Source: Plasmodium brasilianum (Eukaryota; Apicomplexa; Aconoidasida; Haemosporida; Plasmodiidae). From it: DNA of 64,000 nucleotides. The position numbers were made by a program, and so were the translations under genes. Of this stretch, positions 50,361 to 63,843 are shown piece by piece. The stretch spans positions 1,820,928 through 1,884,927 of the forward strand of contig NC_090125.1 in the NCBI RefSeq assembly GCF_023973825.1, in the 5' to 3' direction. The notes beneath the pieces were generated by a model. The model made no database searches. It was not told where the DNA came from and saw nothing but the letters and a program-made list of their open reading frames with translations. How positions within the stretch are numbered: position 1 is the first letter of the stretch; every line of letters begins with the position of its first letter.

Positions 50361-52268
50361 AATTTAAAAACACATTGACAATGATAAAAAGAAAAAAAAA
50401 AGTGATTCATATATTTACGTTAAAATTAAAACATTTATAGTAGCGCAAAAATTATAACATAAAGGATTATATAGTTCAATTTAAAAATAAAAAAGTTTAT
50501 TTTAAATATTTTTCTTTATATGCGAAAAATTTGTAATTTTATAATTTTATAATTTTAAAATATTTAATAATATGCATGCCACTTGGTAGTAGAATTTACT
50601 CTTCATGTTTCAACATGACAAAAAAAACAAAAAAAATAAAATAACAAAAAGACAAAAGAAAAAAAAAAAATGTTATATTGTATGTATTTATTCTCATAAT
50701 CGCAGCTTACAGTATAATATATTTATGAGTAATTGATAGTTATGTATGTATCCATACACTCGAATGTGTATGTTTTTTGTTTTTATTATTTATTTTTTAT
50801 TTTTTCTCTTTTTTTTTTTTTTTTTTAATAAATACAGCGATGTGTAGCAGTTAGAATTTAGCAAAATTTGCAACTATTTTTTTTATTTTTATTGTGTACA
50901 AAAAGAAAATTCTGGCTATATAGATGAACTGTTCAGAAAAATTTCGCGTAAAATATGTATATTTTTTTATTTACAGCTAAGTATATATTAAACAATTTCC
51001 AAAAATTCTTAGTTCCCGTTACTGCAAATATTTTCAGACAGAGGAATGTTAAACAGTAATCATTAAGGAATTACAAAAACATTATTTAAGGTATATATTT
51101 TTTTAAAAATATATTCTTAATATTTCTCAAAAGAGCATATGAAAATATAAAAAAAATTATGTACATGTAATTAAAATTTAGAAGAGTTCATGTATTATGA
51201 ACTAATAATTATGTATGTACATTGAAACGTTAATGTGCATAAAAAAAAAAAAAAACATTGTTACAGAAACGTTACACATTTAGTTCCATTTGTAGTTATA
51301 TATCTCTATACATACGTTAATTTTTTTATAAGTAGAATGTATTGTATGAAACTATAAAAATAAATGCAATATATATACATTTTAGGAACTCAATGATACA
51401 TAAAAAAAAAAAAAAAAATAGAAAAACAAAAAAGCAAAAAAAATTGACCTTAACAGTTCGCTCTTAAATTCTTTAATATAATATGAAGAGACCTAATAAT
51501 ACTCCAAATCTGTATGTGAAAGGAATTATAATATAAACTATATAAACACACATTTTTTTTTTAAAAATAATTAGTATATTTTTTTAAAAGGACTTTTTTA
51601 CAAGGGCTTTTTTTCTTAAAGGTTGTATTAAAATATTATAGGTGCATACTATAATAATTATTATTTCAAATAGAAATAAGAAATTAAGAGGAAAAGTTTA
51701 AAACAAAGTTTTTCGTTTGCTACATTTATTAATGATCACAAAATTTAAAAGTTCTGAGATATAAAATGAAGTTTTTTTTTTTTTAATATATATAGTTTTG
51801 TCTTAACCAAATTATATGCATACAACTATTAAACAAGAGTGTGTTTAATAAATTTTATATTTTTTTTACATTCAGTAGAAAATTAATTATAATTTCTTTC
51901 TTCTACCAGTAACAGAATATGCGTTTTTTTTTTTTTTTTTTTTTTATTTACATAAATAACTACTTGTGTGTTTGAAAAAGAGGTTTATTTTTAACCTTTT
52001 TTTTTTTTTTTTTTTTTTTAAAAGTATTGAAGGGTTAAGTTCATCATGCATAAGCCTGTTATTTTGTTTAAAAAGTGTTCTCTAAAATCCTTCTGAAATT
52101 TTTTTGTTCTCATACCTTTAATAATTCAATTTTCGTATGTTTAAATTATTCTGGTATTTGTATAATCAAATGATTGTCTAAAAATTAAAATAAACTTAAA
52201 AAGAAAAACTGTATTTTTAATTGTTACATTTTTTGTAATTAATATATACATATGAAAAAATACATAAA
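50361..52268. promoter_or_regulatory. Divergent intergenic region, 1.9 kb
   Basis: The region lies between the start of the large low-complexity gene (-) and TMEM43 (+), so it should hold both promoters and 5' UTRs. It is extremely AT-rich with many poly(A)/poly(T) tracts, the longest at about 51930-51950 and 51998-52020. No gene or motif is seen. Confidence 0.6.
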
Positions 52269-52642
52269 ATGATAAACAATGAGGAGTTTTGTTTTCCTAA
52301 AAGGATTTTATCTATATCTGTAACAGGACTTACTATATTACTTTTAATATTTACTATTGTCAATGAATACAAATACGTTACTTATTCTAAAGAACTAAGA
52401 CCCATAATAAAAAATGCTACACCAGTAGGAACACATGAATTATATATATATGAAATTAAAAAAAATAAAAAGAAATTATAATTTAAATTTTATATTTCAA
52501 AATTAAAACATCTTTTTCATGTTAGGTTTCATGCATTCCTCTAGAGGAAAATAACGGAAAAATCATACATATAGTAACAGAAAAAAAGAAGGAAAACAAT
52601 ATAAATGAGAAAAAAAAATTGTTCAAAAAGAGATACTATATT

Positions 52643-52676
<34 letters not shown>

Positions 52677-54739
52677 CATATATGCATACGAAATAACAAA
52701 TATTAATTAAATAATTTAAAACAGAATTGTCCATTACAAGATCAGGAAATATTTTATGCACCACCAGAATTCAGTAGTAATATATATTCCTTCAGAGGTG
52801 TGTTTTTTGAAATAAAAGTTGAAATGTACCAGTGGGTAAGAGATAGAGGATACTTAGGTTTATTTGCAAGAGGAAAATTTGAGGATCATATAGTAAAAAC
52901 ACCATACAATTTTCTCTTTTTCTTTAGAAGTAAAAAAAATCCTACGTACATGCCATCTATTGGAAATGTAGGGAGAAAGGTTAATGAAAAAATGTTGCAG
53001 TGAAATAACTTAGAGAACAAGAACTACACTTAAATTACGAACATGCACATATATAATATATAAAACACATATATGTTTGTTTGTATATGCAAATGTCATT
53101 TAACAAATTTTTCTATAAATGATACTTGTGAAAAGAGCGAATAGGGAATTATGTTATACTTGCATATATATATATATATATATCGATATATTTGTACATT
53201 TGCATTTGTACATGAGCGCGTGCGTATATATATGCACATATACATGGGCTTTACAATAATAGAATATTTTATGGAATCTCTTGAATGTTGATAACTGCAT
53301 ATTATTCTCACTTTAGGAAAGAACTAAATGTTTTTAATTAAAATTTATTATACATTTTTAATACATGTTTTTTTAGTATGCTAATTACGCAAAAGCTGGA
53401 AATTATAGACTACCACGAAATGCCCTCATAAATTTCCAAAAAAAAAAAAAATTAGACTTAGTAGATGATGGCTGGTTTAATGAATCCGAAATAAAACCTC
53501 CTTTTACTGTTGACCATTTAAATACTAATGTTTACGACAATTATTTATATACTGGAGATCCACTAAACCCTCAAGTATAATTCTTGTTCAATGTGCAAGT
53601 TGTGATATATTTTTTTTTTTTTCCCAAAAAAAATACACACATAATAGAAAGGGGGGGAAAAAAAAAAAAAAAAGAAAAAAAAAAGAAAGAACATTAACAA
53701 GATAGAGAAATTATGAACTAGAATATTATAAATGAATGAACTGTGAATTAGAAAAAAACACTTGTATCATATTTTACATTCAAAATTTGCCATTTTTAAT
53801 ATTTCTTCTTTCTTTAAGAAACACACATAGAGGGCTAAACAAGAATATTTTTTATGTCTATTTATAGGTCGGTGACATGAGAATATCTTTTTATGGTAGT
53901 TCGTCTACCCATGCAACAGTTATAGGTGTTCAAAGATCAAGGTTATTAAATACTTTGTTCGAAATAGACGGAGTTAACATAATGCAGCAACATGTGATAT
54001 TACTATCTGAAGACAACAAAATAATGATAAATCAGACTAAAGATTTCATTCATATAAATTATGGGAATATAAAATCATTGTGGCTGTTTAGATTAATTGC
54101 CTATTGCCTACTATCCGTGCAAATATTTTCTTTAATCGAAAATAGCTCAAGGGTAATGCACACATGCATGTAATACACATAAATATATATATATAACATT
54201 ATGTGTCTGTATGTTTATACGCATGGGTATATACATGTATACACATATGCATATATATGTATATACACTTGTATATGCTTCCACAACAGCTTGCAAAATT
54301 TCTCAAATGGTAAAACTTAATTTTAAACTTTTAGAATTTCACATGGAATCTTAGCATAAGCTTCGTTATATCAGCAATCATATTATGCTTATTCCCATGC
54401 ATTTTCTGGCTCTTTTGTGATACTGCTGTTTTTTTATTTTTATTGGTCCTAATTTTTTTCTTGTCAATATCCTTATTATTTTTATATAATAATGAAATAG
54501 ATAATCGATATTATGAAATGAAAAATTATATGAAGAGAGCAAAAACAGAACCAACAAATTATACATTTTTAAATGTTCCAGACGGCTGTACAGATATATA
54601 CGAAGAATATAATAATAAAAAAAATAAGGCTAATTCAATATTCGATTCAAATAGTGATGCTTCCTTTTATAATTCTATAAATAAAAATAACGAGCCAAAA
54701 TTTGAATCTTCGCCTGCTGGAATGTATCACAACATGTGA
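52269..54739 (+). CDS. TMEM43: TMEM43 (LUMA) family inner nuclear/ER membrane protein
   Basis: Six exons: 52269-52424, 52526-52645, 52725-52967, 53377-53574, 53868-54152 and 54335-54739, all phase 0, giving 468 residues. Exon 3 may instead end at 52979, adding four residues. An N-terminal helix (ISVTGLTILLLIFTIVNEY) is followed by NNGKIIHIV (human EGRLVHII), VEMYQWVRDRG (human VEMYQWVE), RSKKNPTYMP (human GHKNPSAM), VGDMRISFYGSSSTHATVIG (human VGDLRVSFSYAGLSG...VTVIA) and then three closely packed C-terminal helices from SLWLFRLIAYCLLSV onward. These blocks and their order identify the DUF1625/TMEM43 family. Animal TMEM43 binds emerin and lamins; Plasmodium has no lamins, so the role here is unknown. 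A short hydrophilic Asn-rich tail follows the last helix. Confidence 0.9.
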
Positions 54740-56233
54740 CTGCGGTTTAAATGTATATGTGCAAAACACCGTACGGGGAAATATATAACAATAATATATA
54801 TATAAAAACAAAAAAAAATTGAATGACTTCAATATGTATACATATACATATACATATATAAATATATGCATTAATAATAGTAGGATGTAATATTATTTTA
54901 ATTATGATTCACGTGTTTGCACCATTTAATGATACTACAATATGACAAAGCCCCTACGCATAACTTAAAAACTACTGTTGTTACAGAACTTCTACAGTTC
55001 TCATAAATTTTTGCTTTTTTGTTATGGCATAAATGTTTTTTTTTTTTTACGTAAACTTGAAAAAACATACATGCACATAACATGTAAATGTATACTTATA
55101 TGTATACATATAAATTAAATACATATATATTATATACATAAATTTTATCTATATATATATTATGTAAATATATACATAAATCATATATATATGTTTTTTT
55201 TTCTTATTACACCTTCATTCTTTTCGTAAATTGTGAATTTATAATTATTGGTTCACTTTTTAAAAATAGTTCTGATTTTTTTTTTTTTTTTTTTTTTTTT
55301 TGTCGATTTATCTTTAGTTTTCAAAATTTAGAATTATTATTAATAATATTTGTTTTAAAAAAGTAACGCTTTTTTTAATAGCTTATTTTTTGCTTTTTGC
55401 TTTTTGCTTTTTGCTTTTTGCTTTTTACTTTTTGCTTTTTACTTTTTGTTTTTCGTTTTTTGCATTTTGCTTTTTTTTTTTTTTTTTGTTTTTTATATTT
55501 TTTCCTTTTAGTTTTGCTGATGGTACACCTTCATTGTTTTTTCTAATTTGTGTGAATTATTATTATTACAGTGTTTAAAAAAATTTTTATTTTTTTTTTT
55601 AGTAGTGTTTTTTTTATTTTGTTTCTTTGCTTTTCCGATTAACATTCGCTATTTTGTTAATTTTTTTTTTTTTGTTAATGATAAAAAAAAGTAAGGTGAA
55701 CTTTATTGTCTACTTACCTTTGCTTTTTCTTTTATGTAAATAATATAAAAATAGCTGTAATTATTAAATACTATGTATAGTAACAAAATTTTTTTACAAT
55801 TTTTTTTTCTGGTTAAAACACTTATACACCGTGTATATATGTGTACATATATATATATATATATATAATGAATATATGATGAACACACAATAATAATATT
55901 TTACAATAATTTTTTTCATTTTCTTGTGAGGAAATTTTTTGTTTTTTTTAGATTGTGGTAGCTAAAACTAATTAATTAGTTTGTATTCATTATATATATA
56001 ATTATATATATAAATTTTTTTTTTTTTTTTTTTAAATGAGTAAATATATTAAGGATGATTAAGTTAATTTTATTTTTAGATATATTTGATGGTTACTTTT
56101 AATAAATAATTATATTAACTACTGGTAAAAATTTAGTAATACATTTGATGACCCTTCAAGTAATGGAGTTAAAAGCGTAAGAATTAAGTATGAACTGTTT
56201 TTTTTTTTTTCTTTTTTTTTTTCAAGAGATAAC

Positions 56234-56266
<33 letters not shown>

Positions 56267-56305
56267 TATTAATGTTTTTATAAGTAATGTTGGAAAATCT
56301 AAAAT
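54740..56305. other. Intergenic region, 1.6 kb
   Basis: The region lies between TMEM43 and DGK, both on the plus strand. It contains CATATACATATA words near 54835-54865, a CTTTTTG heptamer array at about 55388-55460, and several poly(T) and poly(A) tracts. No gene is seen. Confidence 0.6.
55388..55460. repeat. CTTTTTG heptamer array
   Basis: About ten copies of GCTTTTT/ACTTTTT heptamers upstream of the DGK gene. The resulting Phe/Cys/Leu open frame is a repeat product. Confidence 0.85.
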
Positions 56306-57944
56306 ATGAAGTACATTTTCTTGTTTGTCAATCCAACATCAGGGGGAAATAGAGCATCTATATTTACGGAAGTAAAAATTTAACAAGAAAAAAAAAAAAA
56401 AAAATACATAAAGAGTTACATACAAGTATGTACATATATGTGTATATATATTCCTTGTGTCTGTCAATTTTTTATATGTCCCTTTTTGTTTTTTTTTTTT
56501 CTTTTCCATTTTTTGTATATAGTTAGGAGTAAACGAAATAATATTTCACAAACCGCATAAATGCCATCTTTACATTTACAACATGTTGGATGGAGAAGAA
56601 GGTAAGAAACCTGGGTTTCTTCACCTAAGCTCCGTAATCAATAGCCCTAGGGAACTCGAGAACGAAGACTCACCAAAAAATGGAACACATTCAAACGGAA
56701 AGAAGTTAGAAAATAATAGCGGAGGGAATAATGGTGGTAGCCCTAATGAGAGCAATAATGCAAATTTGGAAAATTTCCAGGGGGATAAAAACAATAACAG
56801 GAAAGCTCTAGTTAGTACTGAGCGTATAAGCAAGGATTCTAACTGCAATTATAATAGCAGTGGTAATAGTAAGAGTAATGATAATAGTAGCTACAATGCA
56901 GAAAATAAAATAATGACCTGCAATGAAAGCAACATCGAAAATAAAGACATATTTGTGTATTTGCTAGTGGCTGGGGGGGATGGAACATTGAATTGGGTAC
57001 TAAAAGAGGTAGAATTTTACGATATTAATCATAACAAGTTTGCTGTAGGTGTTATTCCGTTTGGTACTGGTAATGATTTTGCTAAAGCTTTTGGATGGAA
57101 AAAAATTAACGGGATTTTTACACACACCTTTTTATTTAATATTTTAAAAAAAATAGTTGATCAAACGTTTAAGTCCAAAATAGAAAAACATGATTACTGG
57201 AATATTGAAATAGTTTTAAATGATGATGGATATTTTAATAAAATTAATTCAAAAACCAAAAAAAAAGAAACATTAACAGAAAATAATGAAACTGTAAGAA
57301 AATTAAAATTATGTATGAGCAATTATTTTAGTATCGGTATTGGCTCAAGAATAGGAAGAGGTTTTGAAAGGCACCGAAAAAAAAGTGCATTTTTAAATAA
57401 ATTAATTTATGTTTTAGAAGGACTTAAAAAGGTTTCTTTTAAAAGAAATATACCCGTTAATTTAATAATTGATAAAATGGTAACTGGCAAAAATTACGAT
57501 GATGTTATATTTACAACAGATAACAATGATGAATACCCATCATTAAAAAAAGCCGTGAGCATTATATGTATTAATATACCATCCTATGCATCAGGTAATG
57601 ATATATGGAATTATACACATAAAATAGGTTTAAAATTACCAAAAAATTTAACCTCAGATCAAAAACAAGTTTATGAAGACTTGAAAAAGGCACAACAAAG
57701 TGTAGGGGACGGAATTTTAGAATTCGTTATATATCAGTCAGGTATAGACATAGGTTTAGAATTTACAGTAAAAGGAAGAGCATATAGAGTACATCAAGGC
57801 TTAGGTCCCTGGAAAATTTGCTTCAAAGAAAAATTGAATAGTGTATATTTTCAAGTTGATGGTGAGTACTATCGTATGACTCTACCACAACACGTATCAA
57901 TAGAACATTATAAAAAAATTAATGCACTGAAAAATATTATATAA
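56306..57944 (+). CDS. DGK: Diacylglycerol kinase
   Basis: Two exons, 56306-56371 and 56523-57944, give 495 residues. Exon 1 encodes MKYIFLFVNPTSGGNR, the canonical start of a DAGK catalytic domain (FVNP-x-SGG). After a low-complexity Asn/Ser insert (about residues 45-140) comes VAGGDGTLNWVL, the nucleotide-binding GGDGT motif, and VIPFGTGNDFAKAFGW. The accessory domain follows with YFSIGIGSRIGRGFERHR, INIPSYASGNDIW, a VGDGILEFV strand and YFQVDGEYYRM near the end. The enzyme phosphorylates diacylglycerol to phosphatidic acid using ATP, a lipid signal used in apicomplexan calcium signalling and egress. No C1 domain or transmembrane segment is present, which places it with the short soluble forms. 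Confidence 0.95.
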
Positions 57945-58004
57945 GCATTTTCCATAAAAGCGATATTTCTCAGTCTCCGTTCCATTCCACTCGGTTCTAT
58001 TATA

Positions 58005-58095
58005 CCATGCTGATTTTTATTATATTATACCATGCTGATTTTTATTATATTACACTATGCTGATATCTATTATATTACTCATGCTGATTTCTATT
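58005..58095. repeat. Imperfect CATGCTGATTTTTATTATATTA repeat
   Basis: Four loose copies of a unit of about 22-25 bp lie just 3' of the DGK stop codon. Confidence 0.7.
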
Positions 58096-58344
58096 TTATT
58101 TGCACTATGTTCAATCTGTTATATATTATGTTATATTCTATTCTGTTCTATTCCCACAATTAGGAAAATGCAATACCCCGTGGGAAAACAACAACGTTAG
58201 AAGGTATGCGAAGGTTCAAAAATATTCTTCATCCATTATTGGTTTATTTTTAATTCTATATTTCTACGCTCTGGTTTAGCAGCGATGATGTACATGCTTG
58301 TATGTCTGTCTACCCATGAAAGTACACATACATAAGCATGCACG

Positions 58345-58420
58345 TACATATACATACATACATACTTACATACATACATACTTACATACATACATACTTA
58401 CATACATACATACATATTTA
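58345..58420. repeat. CATACATACTTA microsatellite
   Basis: A tetranucleotide CATA/CTTA array with regular interruptions. Confidence 0.88.
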
Positions 58421-60174
58421 TATATATATATGTAATGGCATGGACCTCTCCAGTTTCTCCTTTTTTCCTTTTACTCCGAGCGTTATGTTTTTGTACTTAC
58501 ATTTTTGCATGTCATTTCATACTTGTTCACACCACTACACACATATCATATCCTTTCATCGACTTAGCATTTTTCGACAATCTTATGGAAACAATCCTGT
58601 TGGTGTTTTTCCCCGATATTTTTGCTGTTTGCACATTGGCAAAAATAAATTAATATACACAAACCTACATATATCAAGCATTTAAGTTTTTCTTTAAATA
58701 TTTAGTAGTTTTTTTCATTTATTTTATGCTTTTAGCAAATGTACAGTTATTTATGTAATAAGGGAAAAAAAAATAAATAAAAAAAAAAAAAAAAAACAAA
58801 GCTATTTTTTTTTAATATGTATATACAAAATACGTTTTTTATTTTTTACTATATATATTTATTTCCTTTTTTTTGTAGTTGCATAATAGCTGCGTAAAAA
58901 ATTATTATGAATAAAAATAAGAAGAAAACTGGAAATAAGTAGCTATGGAATAAAACTATTTCATGCATTTTAAAAATTACATTATTATTATTAAATTTTT
59001 ATTTAATTTTTATTTAAATTTTGTTTTATTTTTATATAATTTTTTTTTTTTTTTTTGACGCTCATACATATGTACATATTTGACTGCTACATATAGTAGC
59101 TGTAAATTGGCACTGCTTATTAGCCTTGTGTGTATCTGTATATCTTTTTATCCACCTTAGTAATAATCTTGAGTTCAATATCAATTTCATTTTTATTCTC
59201 TATTTCAACTTCCTTTTTTTTTTTTTTTTTTGTATGTATAGTATTATCCTCATGAGTACCATAAAAAATCAAAATATTTCCTATGTCGCATACATGATAA
59301 CGTATATGCCATTCTTCAATTAGTTATTCAGTTATTTGGTATAGTTCATATCCTATAAATTTAAAATAAAATCATTGGGAATGGTTATGTTATTTGGGAA
59401 TTAGCTTTAACGCCGGCATTTGTTGCCTTTTATTTCTTTCCCTCTCCAAGGGCATAAATAAAAATTATTTATACGCAGCATACGCATGTTTAAGTACGTG
59501 TATATAAACATACATAAATACACAAATAAGCAAATAGGAAAACGCGCATATATAAAAATTCCTCCATGTGCATATACATTGGTTATGCCTCTTCCTACCC
59601 TTGTACATTCTTGTAACTTTTGGATGCCCTATTTTTTGTGCCAAAAAGAAGGGTAGTTGTTAACACGTTAAAATATACCCACAAAGAGCATATTTTTTTT
59701 TTTTTTTGAGCAAACGAGAATGTGAGTCGAGCAACCATATGTTATAAATAGAAGGGAAATAATAATTATTCAATCTTAAAATTTTAAGGTTTGCATGTTT
59801 TACCACACGCACATATAATTAATACATACGTGCATACATACATAAATACATACGTACATACATACATATACCAGAGAGTAGGCATTGCACAAACTCATTT
59901 CGTGAAAAGTACAATTTAGGGATTGTACGAGAAGGCTATAAGTTTAATAAGTTAAATAGGCAATTTCATAGTCGACTATAAGGAAAAAAAAATAAAAAAA
60001 GAAAGTGTTTTATACAAACTTATGCTACACATGTGTGCATTTTTTCTATGATTGTATATATGGGGTCTTCTCTACTGTGAATTTTAAAAGCGATCCAGTC
60101 TTCCCTACCCCATCCAATTTTTTTTTTTTTTTTTTTTCCAAATAAAGATTAACATCCAGATTAGGAAAAATAAA

Positions 60175-62243
60175 ATGCAGAATGTTTTATTAGTAAAACA
60201 TATGAAACGATCGTTCTCAAGTTTAAAACATGAATTACAAAAATTCGAAGTAGTTACCAATAAGTTTCTACAATGCATTAAAAAATACAAGACAGAAAAA
60301 GACCTTTGTTTATCATCCTATATGAATTATAAAAAAGAAATAAAGGAATATATAAATTGTTTATTTGATAAAAATACTTTAGTTAATTTTGAAAACAGGG
60401 ATTATAGGATGATATTTACTTATAGCATACTACTATCAAAGAGAATTTTGTTTCAAAAGGAGCATCTAAAAAATGTGCTCATCTCTTACATTGCAAACTA
60501 CACAAAAAGGAAAAAGGGGGGGGATACAAACCCTAATGAGGAGCAACAAGTGAAACGAAAGGAAAGTAGTATAAGAGGCGGTGGTAGTGATAATGGTAAC
60601 GAAACAAATGAACTGTTACTCCTATTTAAGTTTCTTTTTTTCTTAAACGTAGATTATGACAGAGCAATATATAATCATCTTTATTCTGAGCTAAATAATG
60701 AAATTGAGTGGTGTCCCTTGGACGAGTTAGTTGAATGTATAAAACTAATATCATCATTTAAAAATAAAAAATGGGTAAACCACAAAGTTTTCTCTAGATG
60801 TATAAATGAAATAATTAAAAGAAATAATGAAAAGCAGAATGATAATGATGTGTTAAACTTTTTAATAACAATTGTAAAATCTTGTTCTCGTCTTAACTGT
60901 GAAATTACAGATATATCTGTTTTGTTAGATACCTTTAGAGAAAGTTATGATAAAAATAAAAAAAGTGACATGCACATGTTAATAAAAATTATTTATAATT
61001 TATTTTTATGTAATTATCATAATTACAAAAATACGAATCAACTAATTGATTTATTAAAAGAAGAAATCATGCAAACAAATAAAGAAGAGGATTATCCTTT
61101 ATATAAAAAATACTTATATAATAATAATATCATCATAGATAATAATGTAGACCTAAATACAGATATGATAAAAAAAAATACAGATGCTTATATATCGAAT
61201 GATAACATAAACAATATTCATCAACTATACTTCAAAACAAGAGAACAACTCAAAGGCCACCTACCTAGTACATCTATAACATCCATAAATTTGTATAGAC
61301 TTAAGTTTGTCGATCTTCTTATTCGGTCGGATAGTTACCTTTACAATACTTTCTATTCTCCCAACTCGCACTTTTTTGACTTCGTCCGGCAGTTGAAAAT
61401 GGAGGGTAAAAAAAAAGAAAAAAAAAATTATTTAAAACAACTAAATTGCATCAGTCTTATGGTAGAGGAAACTGCACAAGTATAAGCAGAAAGATGTTAT
61501 GTGCATTTTTGCATATTTACGCATTCATACAATTGCCTATTTGCATATTCTTATGTTTACATATTTATAATTCCGTTATAGGCAAAGAAGTGAAGGAAAC
61601 CATATTCAGCAAGCAAGCCAAGTTTTTTATAAAGGAGAACGGGTAAAAGAACCACAGTTGTGTTTTTATGTCCATTTGCACATTGCATATATTTACACAT
61701 TCTGGAACTATATTTGTATATATATATATATGTATATGTATGTGTGTATACCATTAGTTATGTTATACTGTAATGTGCTTTATCGTTCTTTCCGTTAGGT
61801 TTAAGATAGGATATAAACATGTACACATATACCCCATAATTTTCTTACCAGATTTTAAAAACGCTTACGTAGAATTTGTACACAATATCCTCATTAATAA
61901 GCAAATGAAGGACGGCACAAATAAAATTCATAAGCTCTATTTAAACCACAAAATTAGGCACATGAAATTCTTAGGATGGTAAAGTTTTAGCAATCCTGTG
62001 TATAACTATACGTGAGGGGATATGCACATACATAAGAGTATACACGTACATGCGCTTACACATATGGATATAAGCGCAACTGTAAATAAGGAGCATATGT
62101 CACTTAATTTTTTTTCCATTTATTTTAACCTTTTTTTTCGTAGGTACCCCATCCTACTTTACGAGCATGAATGGAAAAAGCTAAGGTTATCAAGGAACAA
62201 ACATAGAAAATTTTTTTTGATAAATTTTAAAGTTTACATTTAA
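60175..62243 (+). CDS. RAP-domain RNA-binding protein, probably mitochondrial
   Basis: Four exons, 60175-61405, 61582-61642, 61799-61978 and 62144-62243, give 523 residues. The donor at 61406 (MEG/K) is chosen because it makes exon 2 in frame; the reading frame continues further but cannot be spliced in phase. The N-terminus (MQNVLLVKHMKRSFSSLK) is basic, Ser/Leu-rich and lacks acids, like a mitochondrial presequence. The middle is alpha-helical with a low-complexity insert, as in OPR/FASTK-like proteins. The C-terminal exons encode an end like a RAP domain: HKLYLNHKIRHMKFLGWYPI then LLYEHEWKKLRLSRNKH, matching the family pattern t-x-lK-(R/x)-R-x-L-x-x-x-G-(Y/W)-x-V/I-x-x-x-x-x-(E/x)-W-x-x-L. 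RAP proteins are abundant in apicomplexans and act on organellar RNA. The family call is from pattern fit, without alignment. Confidence 0.68.
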
Positions 62244-62542
62244 AAAAAATTGCTATGTATTAATATAATGTGTACATATATATTATGCATGTATATATGT
62301 ATATTATGGATGTACATATATTATAACAAGTTAACATACACAACTTGATGTTTTATAATTTCCTTTTTCTCTTATAACAGAAATTATAATGAAAAACTTG
62401 GGTACATAAAAAAAGCGTTTAAAAGCGTAAGAAGCCATACACAAGAAGTATAATGAATGACAAATTAAGGGGAGATAAAAATTTACGTAAAAAAAAAATA
62501 AATCGAATAGGGGCATACACAGATATATTATATACGTATATA

Positions 62543-62584
<42 letters not shown>

Positions 62585-62870
62585 CGCATATATACATACA
62601 TATATATGCACGTATAATGACGTACTTTTTTAATTATATATACATAAAATTAATTCCAAAAATACATGACTCTTCGACTAGTGTACAACAAAAAAAAAAA
62701 AAAAAAAAATTAAGAAGAATTTAAATAACCATAAATAAAATGGAATAATGGAAGTAAAATATAGTAATGGGAGTGAAATGCAGCAACTGGAGTAAAATAA
62801 AGTGAAAAATAGTAGAAAATTAATGATCAGTCATAAAAAAAAGTGAAAAAAATGCATTAAAGTTAAATCA
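62244..62870. other. Convergent intergenic region, 627 bp
   Basis: The region lies between the RAP-domain gene (+) and SulP (-). It contains a (TA)n run at about 62548-62575 and an A-rich stretch. No gene is seen. Confidence 0.6.
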
Positions 62871-63843
62871 CTATGGCTCTAAATTATCGATTGATTTGTC
62901 CATTGGGGAATCCTCTTTTTTCTTTTTCTTAATTTTGAAAGACATTCTTCTCCTTATAGTTTTTTGTGTCTACATGATGGAAGAAACGACGTAAAATGGA
63001 GATTTATTTTGTAATTACAAAATAGTTTAACGTGTTGATACATAGATGTAGAGATGTACAAGGGTATACCCATACTCATAGATACACAATGACAAAGGAA
63101 CACATATAGTTACAGGAATACAAAGACATACATGTGTATCACTACGAAAAGGTAAAGCTCACAAATAATTACCTTAATAATAGTTCGTAAAGGCTTGTAT
63201 AATAAAGGTACAACTGGTGTCTCTACTTTTACCAAATCAACATCAATTTGCTTGCATAAATGATTCATTTTAGCAATTTTTTTAATACATTCATGACTTA
63301 ATCCATGTATAGTTACATTTTTGTTATTAAGGTTGTACTGCTGTTTAACAGATGTTAAAGCTTCAATTGCCGTATAATCAAATAAAGTGCTCTTCCCTTT
63401 AAGAACTATATTAACTGTTGAGCTATCGTTTTCATAGATAAATAACCGTGTGAACATTTTTTTTGATGCGTAAAATAAATGCCCTTCGATTTCGTAGTAC
63501 TGAAAATGGAAAGAAATAGAAATACGTTCGTATCTATATGTATGCATATATACACATGTGCACACGCAAAGAAATAAAGACGCAAAAAAGAAAACCCGCA
63601 CACATATATACACGTGAATCAGCCTGCATACACAAATAATTTAGATGTAAGCCCTTTTTTTATCATTTGAATTATAAAGTAATGAAGCATCACTTGAACT
63701 TTTCCTTCTCCTTTTCCTACCTTTGTGTCTGTGTCCTTATCATAAAATATTTCAAATTTAAAAGTTGATTTACTTTGCCAAACGTATACTAAAGCGGATA
63801 AAATTATCCCTGCAAAAACCCCAGTTGGAACGCTCACGAAAAC
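62871..63843 (-). CDS. SulP: SulP-family inorganic anion exchanger, C-terminal part
   Basis: Three 3' exons are visible: 63843-63721, 63499-63173 and 62969-62871 (TAG), all phase 0; the N-terminal exons lie beyond the right edge, and 63844-64000 is intron. The first exon has the end of the last membrane helix (VPTGVFAGIILSALVYV), then a cytosolic stretch. The second encodes a STAS domain: EGHLFYASKKMFTRLF, VLKGKSTLFDYTAIEAL (compare F(I/V)DxTGxxAL of SulP STAS) and KNVTIHGLSHECIKKI. The third adds a basic tail (TIRRRMSFKIKKKKK) ending DNLEP. SulP proteins exchange sulfate, bicarbonate or related anions across membranes. Neighbouring DGK and RAP genes are compatible with the known P. falciparum locus (from memory). 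Confidence 0.85.

Larger units (their letters stand above)
57945..60174. other. Intergenic region, 2.2 kb
   Basis: The longest gene-free stretch in the window lies between DGK and the RAP-domain gene, both plus strand. It holds an imperfect CATGCTGATTTTTATTATATTA repeat (about 58005-58095), a CATACATACTTACATA microsatellite (58345-58420) and poly(T) tracts. Open frames at 58338-58685 are derived from the microsatellite or lack protein features. No gene is seen. Confidence 0.6.

Noticed and set aside
61406..61488. Continuation of the RAP-gene first exon to the stop at 61488
   Set aside because: The continued frame cannot be joined in phase to the downstream conserved exons, whereas the donor at 61406 joins perfectly.
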